From positions 218,501 to 282,500 of the forward strand of contig NW_024881839.1 of assembly GCF_019059575.1 (NCBI RefSeq): a stretch of DNA of 64,000 nt. The letters are read 5' to 3'. Position 1 is the stretch's first letter. Each line of letters starts with the position of its first letter. Under the pieces are notes generated by a model. That model had not been told where the DNA came from, did not search any database, and saw nothing but the letters and a program-made list of their open reading frames with translations. This document shows positions 50,195 through 61,938 of this stretch, in pieces. The DNA is from Amphibalanus amphitrite. Taxonomy: Eukaryota > Arthropoda > Thecostraca > Balanomorpha > Balanidae. Made by a program: the position numbers and the translations under genes.

Positions 50195-50240
50195 CACTAT
50201 ATAAGCGAGCATTCACCTTCTTCGCAGGATGAAATCTCCC
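50195..50240 (+). promoter_or_regulatory. Possible TATA core promoter (weak)
   Basis: CACTATATAAGCGAGCATTC contains a consensus TATATAAG about 25-30 bases before a TTCGCAGGATG stretch, within a GC-richer island (49.6-50.8 kb) in otherwise AT-rich DNA. No gene with a recognisable product follows, so this is only a sequence match. Confidence 0.15.
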
Positions 50241-53200
50241 TTGGATTTCGAACGCACGCCGTGTCTCACTCACAGACACTGGCGGATGTTCACGTGACGG
50301 CTACTGACGTCACGATGTGGTGACACGCACTCAGGTACTCATGAAATTTGCCAGATGAAGTTGACGGACGATCCGGCTCACACAGCTCAGGAGTGTTTTG
50401 AACCGTCAGCGATGAGACAGGTTGGTTTCAATAAATGCGCCAGCACGGCGGACTCATGCGCTCCGCACGTTGTCACCGTCACGATCACACAGGATCACAC
50501 ATATCTCAGCATTCTCCAGATTCCGTCACAGTCGCTCTCCTCGCTTACACCAATCCCTCACACTTCTGTCTCACTGTATCAGCTCAAACCCTGCCTGGCC
50601 AGCGCTCGTCCTGCCCACACACGCACTGCCGGACCCGCAGTTCGGAGGACCCGCACCGCCAGCCGCCGGCAGAGGGCGCGTTGGCAGCCGACTCTGGCTG
50701 AACCGACCAACCGACCGACGGGGTCAGGCAGACCCTGGCCGGCACCTCGCGCGATCTGAGCACAGTGGGGCGGCCCGGGTCCCAGACCTTCCGCAGCTGC
50801 TAATGTCATCACCGCAGTGAGGCATGCATCGTCGTGTCTCACTGTTGTAGTGAAGCGTATGCCTGTTGACTGTCTACACTCTACATAGACGATCACTGTG
50901 CAGTGTGCAGTGTGCAGCCATCCGCATTCCGAGTATGCATTTTGGAACAATGTCCGCATTAGGTAAAATGTCAGCGTTGGTAGGCATGAGGACTTGAATA
51001 CAAAATCTTAAAAAGGGTGGGATCTGACATTTGTGGGTAAGGACACTTCTAGTGAAGAAGTTTAATGTCTTATGTGGTTGCGGAACTCATTGAAATGTAG
51101 GGAGAGTTGTCGTTTCAAATCTAAATACCTATTTAAATTCAGATCGTGAGGGAATAGCAAGAATGCTTCGGTGTAGGTATCGCCGGCCCAAATATCGATA
51201 AATTGCGCAGCAATGCATCATTCAGACTTGATATAAGGTACAAAATAATTCGGTGGAATTCATTAGGTAATTGTCCTTTCTGTTAAACGAAATGGTCCAG
51301 AGAATCAACTTATCTCAATACCTGTTACGTACATACCTATAACTACTACTCCTATATCTGAAAATTAGGTCAACGCCGAACCACGTGAGCCGTAGTCTTT
51401 CCATATTTGTATTTTACGTAAGAACCTGTCAGTCGAAGCCATCTTGCTGCCAGGCGAAAGCAACTAACGGGAGTCCGGTGCCATGACCCGGCTGGCCACC
51501 GAATGCCCCCGGGGCAGCCGCCGAGTCTGTTGCCAGGTGCCGATTCGGGCCGAGGTCCACCCACGCACGCGCGCGGCGTGGGCGGTAGCAGCTCGCTCAA
51601 ACCGGACCGTTTCTCAATGCACGCGCGTCTGGCGCCGACCGGCTCTGTGTGCTGAGGCCTCAGGTGACAGGGGTCGGCTGCTCATAGCTGTGGGCCCGCG
51701 GCCGGGAGCGGTCCGGTGTTTTGATTGAGGTGATGAGACTCCGCGCACCACTGCGACCGCAGACTGCAGAGCTATGCTCTGGTCTGGTGTGGAGACAGCG
51801 GCAGCTGGATTTAGAATTAGACTGTTAGCTACAAATTGAGATTTACTATAGTTAGCTGGGGAAGCTGTGATCGCAGAAACTATGTCGGTAAATTGGTCGT
51901 AATAGTGCAGTCATGAGATGATACGGTGCCGAAACTAGTTTCTAAGCCTGAGTGGAATTTTGACGTCGCCTAAGCGGAACCGGGAACACTACGCTTTGTT
52001 TTGGTCGGGAGCAAGGGGCAAGATGTTAACTTATGCTATAACAACATGTTACTTATGTTATTGTAAGCATCGCCTATTGCTGAATCATTATCAGTACCTA
52101 ATGCAGTGCTTAGTTCAGCAATAAAAAAGACAAAAAAAATGATTAAAGATGTAACATGTTGAACTCTGCACTACCCAATGGATATCCCAACGTTCTTTAT
52201 TTCACCTCATAATTTATCAGTTTTTGTCGTGCACTTTTTGCATAAAATTCCGTTACATAACATAGATTTAAAATATAGCCTCCCACAACGCTGCCCTTTC
52301 CTTCCGCATTGCCAAACATTAACCACGTTTTATGTCTGGCTTTTAAAGGTCCTTACCTGTCTTATTTTGGGTATGGTACGCGAGGCTAGTTAGCTGATCG
52401 CTGTACGGTGAATTCATATTTTCCGATACATGCAATCACTGCCCTTTCAATGCGGGCACGGAACACTTTTCACCGTAAATCATGATATTTGGCATATAAC
52501 TAGGTACCCAATGGGTACTACCCACTACCCATACCCATCTACGCGCAAAATTGAAATTTAGCGTCTGACATAGCTTACTTCACAACTAATCAGCCCATCA
52601 ACTGATCGCCCACATTCAGTGACAGCGGCTGTCACAAAAGCAAAGGACAACCAGATGTTGATGTCACCATACAGACAATTCAAACGTCCATGCGTTTACA
52701 ATAGTCGTATGCTTTTAAATCCCTGACAAGCCTTTTACGTTTATCATGGAAAACTAAACCACCATCGAAAATCATGACCCGGAAATTTCGCCGAGAACGC
52801 GGTTGTTGATTTATGGCAATTAGACCATTGTCCCATTTTTCTAAATGAAATATTGCTCTTGGTATAAGCTCATTTTAATCATGAAACAACGTGAGAAGCG
52901 CGGCGAGCGTGTGTTGGCGTTCCTCATCATAACACAAATAGCTCCAAGTCAATTAACGGTCCGGGATAGGGAAGATCATCACATCATGTCAGATCAGGCT
53001 GTGGCATGGTGGTCGACAAGTTGGCTAGCTGCAGGATATTTAGACGGATGTGCATACAAGGATAAAGCCCACCTGTCGGGTAAGTAAAACATCCCTTCGA
53101 GAAAAAAAAGAATTCCCATGAAACCCGGAGACCGTGCCTGACATCTCCTTTAATGCGTCGCGTGTATGCTAAAATCGTGGTAGAAATGCAATTAATTATC

Positions 53201-53317
53201 ATCGTATATGTTTTATAATTTTATTGCGCTCATTCGTGTCCTACAGTACAGGCTGGTGGCTAAGGCTCCTGTTCCCCATCCTGACCATTGTCTTTGTCCT
53301 GACTCGTCAAAGGAAGA

Positions 53318-53375
53318 ATGGGGCAAAACGGCCACCCTAACGCTTCTTACGATACCGACGCTTGATTTGATTAGT
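53318..53375 (+). mobile_element. Fragment of the GGGGCAAAG element family
   Basis: GAATGGGGCAAAACGGCCAC followed by CCTAACGCTTCTTACGATACC and GACGCTTGATTT aligns with the left end of the element at 44,450-44,502, differing at several bases. No right end was found nearby. Confidence 0.75.
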
Positions 53376-54162
53376 GTTTACCACTATACCATTATAACTA
53401 CCTATATTATAATGGTTATATCAAATACGAAGAAACAAAAATGTATTTTTCAGTTGTATTGCTCTTCGAAATCAACGAAGCATGTCGTCTGTCATGATCA
53501 AAAGGCATGTGTCATTTCATGATTATCATCTGCCATAAGACTATTTCGGCTTGATAATACAATACCTATAGTAATGCTGAAATGTTTTCTAATAAAACAT
53601 TAAATGCTTCGTAACACCTGCAGACACCTGCAGACACCTGTAGACAGCATGCTCAGTAGTCATTGGACCTAAATTTTGTCAATGAATGAACGAATGAAGC
53701 CGCGTTCCGCTGGGGTTTTTGGATTTCTACGCCGGTGGTTGGGAGGAGGGTTGCTCGAAAAACCATCCATCTAATCAATTGAAGAAGAAAAAAGCTCAAT
53801 TGCATCTGAAAGTTATTCTGAAGTGAATGAGCCCAGGCGGTAGTGCTTATCGGAAAAAAATTGTCGGCAAACTTAATAAAAAGTCAACATTGTCCGTTAT
53901 TAAACATTAATGCAAAACGACCAGTGTCGCTAGTTACAGAGCACGCTCATTGTATGATCTTACACGTAGCGTGTCTCTAAGCGTGAACCGATATACATTA
54001 GCTTACGAAGCAAGGCAATAACAGGATTTTCCTTTACCCAACAACTGTAACCGCGCAATGTAGTTATCATACTATAGCATCAGGCCTGAGGCCACGCTGA
54101 AGACGGATGTTTCTTATAACTTGTCCGTCCCCACTGACGGTTTGAATGGCCTGCTGGTCAGT

Positions 54163-54821
54163 TTAGCTATCGGCCTCTTGCTGCGCAGGCTCTGTTGGCG
54201 CGTCTTCAGAGGGCTGCTCATTCTCGGTGCTCTCCGCTGGTTCCTGTTCCTCCTCCTTGGGAGCGCCCTCCTCTGCCTCAGGGGAGCCTCCATCTGATTC
54301 GTCGCTGGGCGTCGCCTCCTCAGAGGCGTCTGCCGGCGCCTCGCCCTCGTCCTTATCCGTCGCCTCTCCCTCTCCCTCACCCTCTGCCGGAGACTCGCCC
54401 TCACCTGGCTCTTGAACATCAGCTCCGTCCGTTTGTCCGGGCTCGTCCAGCTGCTGCTCCAGCTGCTCGGCCTGCTGCTCCAGACCTTGCTCCGGGTCCA
54501 GCGTCGGCTGCCGGTCCTCCGGCGGGCTCTTCTTCAGCGCGCCGACCGTCTTCACCCAGACCACGTTCGTCGTCACCAGGGTGCCGATCTTGCGGAACGT
54601 CTCCGGGTTCGATATGGTCCTCCCCGTCTTCACCGCCACGTCCCTGGTGGCGACGAGCGTCCTGCCCGCGGCCTCCCTGGTCTTGTCGGCCGCGACTCGG
54701 AGCCGCTCTCGGAGGGTGACGTGCTGCTTGCCGTCGGGCTCCTCGAGGTAGCCGTATGGGGACCGTAGAGCGCACGTGTTGGTCCGCCACGCAATGTCAT
54801 ACATGATGGCGATCATGATCA
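54163..54821 (-). CDS. SEA-domain membrane protein, last exon: end of TM helix and acidic cytoplasmic tail
   Basis: This exon is 659 nt long, with a TCTGTTTCAG acceptor and a stop at 54,163-54,165. It starts mid-helix (VIMIAIMYDIAW), continues with a juxtamembrane segment (SPYGYLEEPDGKQ), a basic Ala/Arg/Thr-rich stretch of about 90 residues, and a C-terminal tail of about 110 residues dominated by Glu, Gln, Asp, Ala and Pro. The tail is low-complexity and probably disordered. As residues before the helix are extracellular (SEA domain, sequons), the tail would be cytoplasmic in a type I layout. The first two bases complete the Val codon split with the exon at 58,185. The long open frame on the opposite strand is an antisense shadow caused by GAG/GAA runs. 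Confidence 0.85.
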
Positions 54822-55410
54822 CTGAAACAGACAGATTGAAAGCTTCAGGCTGCTGCACTGCAAGCTTTACATGTGTTTGTGTATTTCTTACTTTCAGAAT
54901 GCAGCCTAGAAATATGTATCTTCAAGTGAACTCAGAAGTCTCGTTGTCAGTCAAGGAATGTGAAATTCGCCCACTTAGTAATCCAAAGTTTGTTGCATTG
55001 ATAATTTTATTATGTGCTTCTAATAACAGCAAAACGAAACAAACTTTGGCTTACCTAAGTTAAATAATTTCACATTCCTTGCCAAACAACGAGCACTCTG
55101 ATTTTCATTTGATGCTAGTTGAGGCCATAAGTTGAAAATAAACTAGCGACTAGCGTCACTCGATTATTACCAGGGCCCTGTTCGGGCAGCGCATCCTATT
55201 GCAAAATTTTGCACCACGCATGCGCAGTTGGGGTCTCTCGGGTGCCAAGCTCCGCCCTTCGGCGTATGACGTCACACGTGTGACGTAGGCTCGCGCAAAA
55301 TCTTTCAGTTTTGCGCAAGAAGAAAATAGTAGCTGCAGGAGGCGAAAGTGGCGCGGATTAAAGTTTACCCTCATATATTTCTTATTGATTATTTGAATTG
55401 GACAAATTAA

Positions 55411-55564
55411 TTCGTATATAATGTAAGATAAAAACACCAAAACCACCCAACGTTTCGTGTTATTCACTTTTTCAAGGGTGATATGTATGCATATCACCCT
55501 TGAAAAAGTGAATAACACGAAACGTTGGGTGGTTTTGGTGTTTTTATCTTACATTATATACGAA
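55411..55564. repeat. 154-bp near-perfect palindrome
   Basis: TTCGTATATAATGTAAGATA through GGGTGATATG is followed by a 4-base loop (TATG) and then the exact complement back to CGAA. I saw no mismatch in the arms of about 75 bp. It lies in the last intron of the SEA-domain gene. A MITE is likely; the flanks show no clear target duplication. Confidence 0.9.
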
Positions 55565-55852
55565 TATTTCTTATTGTAAGTGGTTAGTATGGTGTTATTT
55601 TGGTATCATTATCTTTCTTTTCAGTGGCACATTGCTATTAACCACATTTGAACGCATTTTACTCAGTAATTGAACGAAACACACCAGTCCATCCGCGCCA
55701 CGGTTCGCCGCGTCTCGCGTGGCCCTCGGCTTTGCGTGGGCTTTGCGGGCCGGCGGAGAGGGGGCGGAGCATGGGCGGAGCCAGGCGGCTGACATCATCG
55801 CATGTGTGACTTCACACTCAGCAAAATATTTTGCGCGGACCCGAACAGGGCT

Positions 55853-57930
55853 CAGTATAACGCCTTTTGTGGCGACTAACGGAGCGAGCGAGAGGGTGGG
55901 CCTTGCACGTGCGAAATTGCGAGGGGGTACCTCCAACTGACTTGTGCACGGCACCTTACTAATCGGTCTCTAGCGATGTGCCAAATTTGAGCACAATCGG
56001 CTCAGCCGTTCTCGAGATCTGGAAGCGGCACCCTGCACGTGCGCACGTGCAAAATGGGTCCCAACTGACTTGTGCACGGCACCCTACTAACTGCTCCGTA
56101 ACCGTGTACCAAATTTGAGCGCAATCGGTCCAGCCGTTCTCGAGATCTGGAAACGACCCCTGCACGTGCGCACGTGCAGCAGCACCCCAACTCTGGCACA
56201 TGGATATGCATTGCCTAGTGGGTGCCTACCTACATGCCAACTCTCAGCGCAATCGGCCCAGTAGTTACCGAGATATTGCAACCATTACAAAAGTGACACC
56301 TCTTGGTTTTGCACGTGGCCGGTGGCACGTGCATAAGGGGTCACCCACATGCATCGGGAATAGTGCAATACTTGGTAGAAGGAATGAAGCTACCCTACAA
56401 AAATTACCGCATGTAAATCGGTCAAGTGGTTGCTGAGATATAAGCCTCGCAAAAGCGTGACCACGGCCGGCCGCTCATTACGGAGCGAGCGAAGCGAGCG
56501 GAGTCTTACGTATGTAGAACCAGTATAACGCCTTTTGGGGCGACTAACGGAGCGAGCGAGAGGGTGGGCCTTGCACGTGCGAAATTGCGAGGGGGTACCT
56601 CCAACTGACTTGTGCACGGCACCCTACTAACTGGTCTCTAGCGATGTGCCAAATTTGGGCACAATCGGCCCAGCCGTTCTCGAGATCTGGAAGCGGTACC
56701 CTGCACGTGCGCACGTGCAAAATGGGTCCCAACTGACTTGTGCACGGCACCCTACTAACCGGTCCCTATCCATGTACCAAATTTGAGTGCAATCGGTCCA
56801 GCCGTTCCTGAGATCTGGAAACGACCCCTGCACGTGCGCACGTGCAACAGCACCCCAACTCTGGCACATGGATATGCATTGCCTAGTGGGTGCCTACCTA
56901 CATGCCAACTCTCAGCGCAATCGGCCCAGTAGTTACCGAGATATTGCAACAATTACAAAAGTGACACCTCTTCGTTTTGCACGTGGCACGTGCATAAGGG
57001 GTCACCCACATGCATCGGGAATAGTGCAATACTTGGTAGAAGGAATGAAGCTACCCTACAAAAATTACCGCATGTAAATCGGTCAAGTGGTTGCTGAGAT
57101 ATAAGCCTCGCAAAAGCGTGACCACGGCCGGCCGGCCGGCCGGCCGGCCGGCCGGCCGCTCATACTCAGAAATTTCCGTTAATCTAAGGAAAGACTACGC
57201 TCGCTTCGCTCGCTCCGTAATAACGGAAATTTCCGAGTATGAGCGGCCGGCCAGCCGGCCGGCCGTGGTCACGATTCTGCGACGCTTATATCTCAGCAAC
57301 CACTTGACCGATTTACACGCGGTAATTTTTGTAGGGTAGCTTCATTCCTTCTACCAAGTATTGGACTATTCCCGATGCATGTGGGTGACCCCTTATGCAC
57401 GTCCCACGTGCAAAACGAAGAGGTGTCACTTTTGTAATTGTTGCAATATCTCGGTAACTACTTGGCCGATTGCGCTGAAAGTTGGCATGTAGGTAGGCAC
57501 CCACAAGGCGATGCAGATCCATGTGCCAGAGTTGGGGTGCTGCTGCACGTGCGCACGTGCAGGGGTCGATACCAGATCTCGAGAACGGCTGGACCGATGG
57601 CGCTCAAATTTGGCACATGGTTAGGGACCGGTTAGTAGGGTGCCGTGCAAAAGTCAGTTGGGACCCATTTTGCACGTGCGCATGTGCAGGGTGCCGCTTC
57701 CAGATATCGAGAACGGCTGGGCCGATTGTGCTCAAATTTGGCATATCGCTTGAGACCGGTTAGTAGGGTGCCGTGCACAAGTCAGCTGGAGGTACCCCGT
57801 CGAAATTTTGCACGTGCAAGGCTCACCCTCTCGCTCGCTCCGTTAGTCGCCCCAAAAGGCGTTATACTGGTACTCAGAAATTTCCGTTAATCTAAGGAAA
57901 GACTACGCTCGCTTCGCTCGCTCCGTAATA
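55853..57930. repeat. Cluster of three about 650-bp CACGTG-rich repeat units, two direct and one inverted
   Basis: Units run about 55,853-56,521 and 56,522-57,140 (direct) and 57,250-57,868 (inverted), each bounded by CAGTATAACGCCTTTTG(T/G)GG. Each contains sub-repeats ending GCCGTTCTCGAGATCTGGAA and the palindrome TGCACGTGCGCACGTGCA twice. Between units 2 and 3 lies a GGCC microsatellite (about 57,124-57,157) and a hairpin around TCCGTTAATCTAAGGAAAG. The block GAAATTTCCGTTAATC ... GCTCGCTCCGTAATAA occurs at 57,169 and again at 57,878. Frames open on both strands reflect repetition, not genes. Confidence 0.85.
57124..57157. repeat. GGCC microsatellite
   Basis: Uninterrupted GGCC units lie at the junction between the direct and inverted repeat units. 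Unit 1 has only GGCCGGCC at the equivalent place, so the tract has expanded here. Confidence 0.9.
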
Positions 57931-58184
57931 ATATTTAATCTCCTTACGTTGGGATGTACCGATTCCAACAACTTTTACAGTGATTATACTGGTAGGTAAA
58001 CACAGCGACTCATGATTTACGCTACCTATTCATGTAATTAGAAGTATTCCTTTATTGTCTGCAAGTACAGGCGGTATAGTGCACTTATGTAAGCTGTGTG
58101 TGTGTGTGCAATTGATTCAATCATAGTCATATAGTATTCATTGAATGACTTATATTGACTTATAGCACATACGATGTCACCCAC

Positions 58185-58253
58185 CTATTCCGATGGCCAG
58201 CGCCAGATATCGCAGGTACCATATGGCAGGCTTTGGGACTGGCCCAGGAGGAA
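58185..58253 (-). CDS. SEA-domain membrane protein, short exon opening the TM helix
   Basis: This micro-exon has 69 nt, with acceptor CAGTTTCAG (minus strand) and donor AATAG|GTGGGTG. It is too short to stand out as an open frame. In the only frame that joins both neighbours it reads (I)PPGPVPKPAIWYLRYLALAI and GI, then (V). Together with VIMIAIMYDIAW from the next exon this makes one continuous hydrophobic helix of about 24 residues. The one-base phase at each end matches both neighbouring exons, which is the main support. Confidence 0.82.
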   Translation of the reverse strand, partial: FLLGQSQSLPYGTCDIWRWPSE

Positions 58254-58797
58254 CTGAAACAAATGACAGATATGCGAATTAAAATGTCATCTGTCGAGCC
58301 ACCACCGACTTAGTCTTATGAGTGTGAAGGTACTGTGTTTGATGCGTATCTGCATAACTTCATAAAACACGCAATTTAAGAACAATACCCTTTCCCAAAA
58401 TTATATTCCCTGTTCCATGAGATGTGTTTGCCGAGCTCGAGACGTGTTCCGGGCTGATACACCCTATCGGCGGCGGAGCAGGCTGGCTGGCCCGCACGCC
58501 CGCATCGCCCACTGACTACGTCCGGGGGCGTTCGGCCGACCGAGCTTCATTCCGGGGAATCGCACTTAGGAAACGGACCGTCATGAGGGCCGTCCGTGGC
58601 TCGACACACAGTCACGGGCAGCAGGATATAGGTGCGCTCTGGTGGGCGGTGTTCTTGGCGAATAGGTGATGTTAACTTGCTGCTTGTTGATTGCCGTTTA
58701 CCTATATGATCTTATCTAGCCCATAGTCACCCAGCCAGGGCACGGTTCGTACTCGTCCTTTATTTAACTGGAATATAAACAGAGCTCTGTCACTTAC

Positions 58798-59005
58798 TGT
58801 AGTAGCTGGTCGAGTTGTCCACTCGGATGTCGGAGACTCCCGACTCGTAGCCGGCCTCGAAGGAGGCTTGGACCAGCTCGGTCATGTTCTCCACCTCCCT
58901 GGTGAGGTAGACCTTGTGGTGGGCGATGACGCTGCCCTCCTCCATGTTTAGCACCTCTGAGGTTGAGTACCACGAGCCCAGCGTTTGGCGGAAGATACGG
59001 TCCAG
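58798..59005 (-). CDS. SEA-domain membrane protein, second half of SEA domain
   Basis: This exon is 208 nt long, with acceptor GCCACTACAG and donor TACA|GTAAGTG. It encodes LDRIFRQTLGSWYSTSEVLN, then MEEGSVIAHHKVYLTREVEN, MTELVQASF and a stretch ending VDNSTSYY. SEA domains (about 100-120 residues, found next to heavily glycosylated regions of membrane mucins and agrin-like proteins) contain an alpha helix, a strand and then a G-S-V-V-V type turn where many self-cleave between Gly and Ser. Here the motif is EEGSVIA at about residue 356 of the joined protein. NMT and NST sequons support an extracellular location. The exon starts in phase 0 and ends in phase 1. Confidence 0.88.
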
Positions 59006-59104
59006 CTGTAGTGGCCAAGATGTAGTTTAGAAACAATGCGGTGTTGCCACCAAATCATAACCTACAGGACTTCATCAAATGCCTCCCTCGGGCTGTTCTT
59101 TAGG

Positions 59105-59142
59105 CATTTAGACACAGCGTATACACATGCTGTGTCTAAACG
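59105..59142. repeat. Small hairpin in SEA-gene intron
   Basis: TTTAGACACAGCGTATAC and CATGCTGTGTCTAAA pair around a short loop. Function unknown. Confidence 0.55.
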
Positions 59143-59492
59143 CGTCTTTTGCAAGGATTTAGAAAAAAAACGCAATTAGTCATCATGCCACGTATTTCAA
59201 TGGCAAGAGAAGATATTTTGTAGAATAGAGAAGATTTTGCTCAGAAATCGTAATCAAAACGATACCGTATTGATTGGACTGTGGACAGATATTTTAAGCG
59301 AGAACGAGTTTTCGCATTTCCGGGCGCATGATGGGAGCTCTCCCCTACCAATCCCTTTAAAGGTAACGCACTACGCAGGACACTATCAAACCATCATCGG
59401 TAATGCATGAGTTCCGCCTTCCGGTAAAAGTTGGCCAAGCTTCTGCACAGAATGCATGCTATTGAACTCCTATGAGTCCTGTGCAACCTTAC

Positions 59493-59602
59493 CTGTTCAT
59501 GAATATATTTGGTGGCCTCTTGGTAGGCTACCTCCTCTGGATAGAGCAGCACTGTTCTCCAGTGCATGTTGAGAATTCGAATGGAGCCCCAGACTCCCGC
59601 CA
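59493..59602 (-). CDS. SEA-domain membrane protein, first half of SEA domain
   Basis: This exon is 110 nt long, with acceptor TTATTTACAG and donor CAG|GTAAGG. It reads (V)AGVWGSIRILNMHWRTVLL, then YPEEVAYQEATKYIHEQ. The opening G-S-[IVF]-R-[IV] strand, a variable loop, then S/E-x2-[YF]-x3-[AT] and a helix is the usual start of a SEA domain. It follows in the same frame into LDRIFRQ at 59,005. The preceding base G from the exon at 61,054 completes the Val codon. Confidence 0.88.
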
Positions 59603-60067
59603 CTGTAAATAAGACAATTACAGAGATGAAGCGCGCACTATGCAATTATGCATGGATTGTTTATGGTAATAATCCATTTCCTATTTGACAGTCGCATTAA
59701 GGAGCAATTACAGCCTATCACGCCCACGTCATCGGTCAACAAAGACGGAACTGATGACGTCATAGGACCACTGCTCATCTCGCGCGAACCCGCCGCCCAC
59801 TGAGATGGCGAGTCTGTCGCTGCAGGCGCCGCGCTGCAAGGCAAGCTGGAATCTTGCTGTAGACGTTCTCTAGTTAATTGTTAAGTCCGTCTACACACCG
59901 AAGTATCTCCTAGTTATTCAGAGTATGTACACTGTACAGTTACCTACAGAGTACAGAATGATGTTCCACTTTTTACAGGCAAATGGTTGCATGGAGTGCT
60001 AGGCTGTGCCGCATCACACAAAATGAGCTCACGCGGCTACCGACAGTACCTATAATGCTATGACCTA

Positions 60068-60333
60068 AAGGCCTGGCTACACTATGCGTTTTCTTCGTGC
60101 GTTTTTGCGTGTTTGCGTGTTTTGCGTGATATCGTTCTAGAAAAAAAGAACGATATTACGTTTTTGTGATGTTTTTCACCTTAAATTTTAGTTACATAAG
60201 AGTTATATTAGCTTTTGTATATAACCAAAGTAAAAATTATATTGTTTATCACTTTTTTCCTAGAACGATATTACGCAAAACACGCAAACCTGCAAAAACG
60301 CACGCAGAAAACGCATAGTGTAGCCAGGCCTTA
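60068..60333. mobile_element. MITE with about 75-bp inverted ends (AAGGCCTGGCTACACTATGCG)
   Basis: The left end (AAGGCCTGGCTACACTATGC, GTTTTCTTCGTGCGTTTTTG, down to GATATCGTTCTAG) pairs with its complement at 60,252-60,333 with a handful of differences. The centre is about 110 bp and AT-rich, and includes a small inverted repeat of GAACGATATTACG. It sits right of the SEA-gene exons at 59.6 kb, inside the intron before the exon at 61,054. Confidence 0.8.
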
Positions 60334-61053
60334 ACGCTGACAATAGACTCGCCTATAATTATGTTATAAACGGCGCAACCGTTCCAGTCAACTGATAGCT
60401 TCTGAGGAGTGGAACATCATTCTACCATGTTCTGAATCTTATCAAGCTAGCGTGGCAATAACACCAGTCACACCAACAACGTATTAGTCAACAATCGCTT
60501 ACTGTTGGCAACCAGCCCTGTTCATAAATCGAGAAGAATAAAGAAGATAATTGAGCTATAATCGTGGTTGCATGTAGGTAAGAGCTCAGTAACGTGTTCT
60601 GGCTGAAAATGAATGACACACCAAATCCTAAGCCAACATACAGTTAAAACCAAGTTATGACTATAAACCACGAGAGAATTTCGCCGCGCTTTGGGAGTCG
60701 TAGAAGCGACATCGAGTGTCGAAAACACGGCAGGAATGGGATATTTGATTTTCCTTATCGAGTTGAATTCGCAAAGGCAGAAATGCGATGAACGGAAGCT
60801 GAGGCATCTGGGGATATTTCTTTGATTTCTATCGAGGCAGTGGAGCTGAAGTTCGGAACAAGTGAGACAGGCCCAGACTGGTGTCAGAAATAGTCGGAAC
60901 AACTTTGATGGATTAACACTCTGAACTAGGAAACTCTAATGCGTGAGATATGCCTGAAGCTATCAGGAAAAAAGGAAGCCGTTTTACTGACGGCTAATAC
61001 TTTTCATCGAAGGAGCAAAACAGCATTTGTATATATCTTCTCGGCCTCTTTAC

Positions 61054-61938
61054 CTTTCTCGGGGCAGTGGCAGAGGGAGAGCCGTCGCCGTCGCGGTTGG
61101 CCACTGGCCATCACTCCCGGGGGGAACTGACGCTCCGCCGGCGTCGTGGTCGTCACCCGGGTCGTCGTCGTTGTCGTTGTGGTAGTCGACGTCGTTGAAG
61201 TCTCGGTGACTGTCGTGTGGACTGTCGTAGTGTTGCTGATGTCAGCCTCGGTAGAGTTAAGTGAAACGGTGCTATCCTCTGTGGTGTCTGTGATATTCTG
61301 ACATGTCCCGTTGAGGCACAGTTCGGTGGTGTTTGACAAAGTTGCTTCACCGTTCGTTTCTGTGGTGCTCGGAATGTCTGTGGTAGTCTCTACCTCTCTC
61401 TTCCTCCTCCGCAGTCCCTCCGGCACCGTCTCGGTTGTCGTAGATAGCTGACTGTCGGTTGATATTTCGGTGGTCGTACCAGCGGCATCGGTGCTTCCTC
61501 CAGCGTTTCCTCCCAATGTAACTGATGTCACATTGTCAGATTCTTCACTTAACCCTAGATCATTCACAGCTGTACTGTTGTCATCTGCTGTCCCCAAAAC
61601 AACAGTATTGTTTGCGTCCAGTGGGTCACCAGTAACAGTCTGCGTTTCGTTCGGGGACAGTGTGGTGGTGGCGGCAGCTCTGGCAGCTTCCTCAGCGAGG
61701 AGGATCTCGGCGATCAGCTGCTCCCTGGCCCAGCTCAGGGAGCGGTCCAGCCGGCACAGACACCGCTCCTCCGGCAACAGGTTCCAGTTGGGAGGCGGCG
61801 GCGTGGTGGTCGTCGTTGTGGTCGTTGTCGTGGTCCGGGTCGTTCGTCGAGTGGTCGTGGACGGGGTCGGGCTGGTCGAGGTTTCAGCTGTGGTTGTTGT
61901 AGCGTTCAGGTCCACAGCCGTGGTGGTGTTCTCGACAT
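61054..61938 (-). CDS. SEA-domain membrane protein, Thr/Ser-rich mucin-like ectodomain exon
   Basis: This exon is 885 nt long (295 codons in frame), with acceptor CCTTTTCAG and donor GAAAG|GTAAAG. Its N-terminal part is Thr-rich with uninterrupted Thr runs. A short helix-prone, Cys-containing segment follows (LLPEERCLCRLDRSLSWARE), then about 180 residues of Thr/Ser/Asn-rich sequence with many N-x-T/S sequons. GLRRRKREVE is a furin-type RRKR site, and a second basic cluster (GQPRRRRLSLCHCPEK) abuts the SEA domain. Such regions are O-glycosylated in membrane mucins. The exon needs one base from an upstream exon, so the protein start and signal peptide lie further right. The Val-rich frame on the plus strand is its antisense. 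Confidence 0.87.

Larger units (their letters stand above)
45701..54162. other. Anonymous stretch downstream of the SEA-domain gene
   Basis: Apart from the weak exon at 47,603, the promoter-like TATA at 50,200 and the element fragment at 53,318, I find a three-fold ACACCTGCAG short repeat at 53,622-53,650 and no gene. Confidence 0.4.

Noticed and set aside
54195-54719. Plus-strand 174-codon Pro/Ser/Arg-rich frame
   Set aside because: Antisense shadow of the acidic tail exon, which has matching splice phase and a membrane helix on the minus strand.
55959-57890. Several similar 65-95 codon frames on both strands (for example CQSWGAAARAHVQG)
   Set aside because: They recur because the DNA unit is repeated directly and inverted; frames are not favoured in one strand and have no starts or domains in common.
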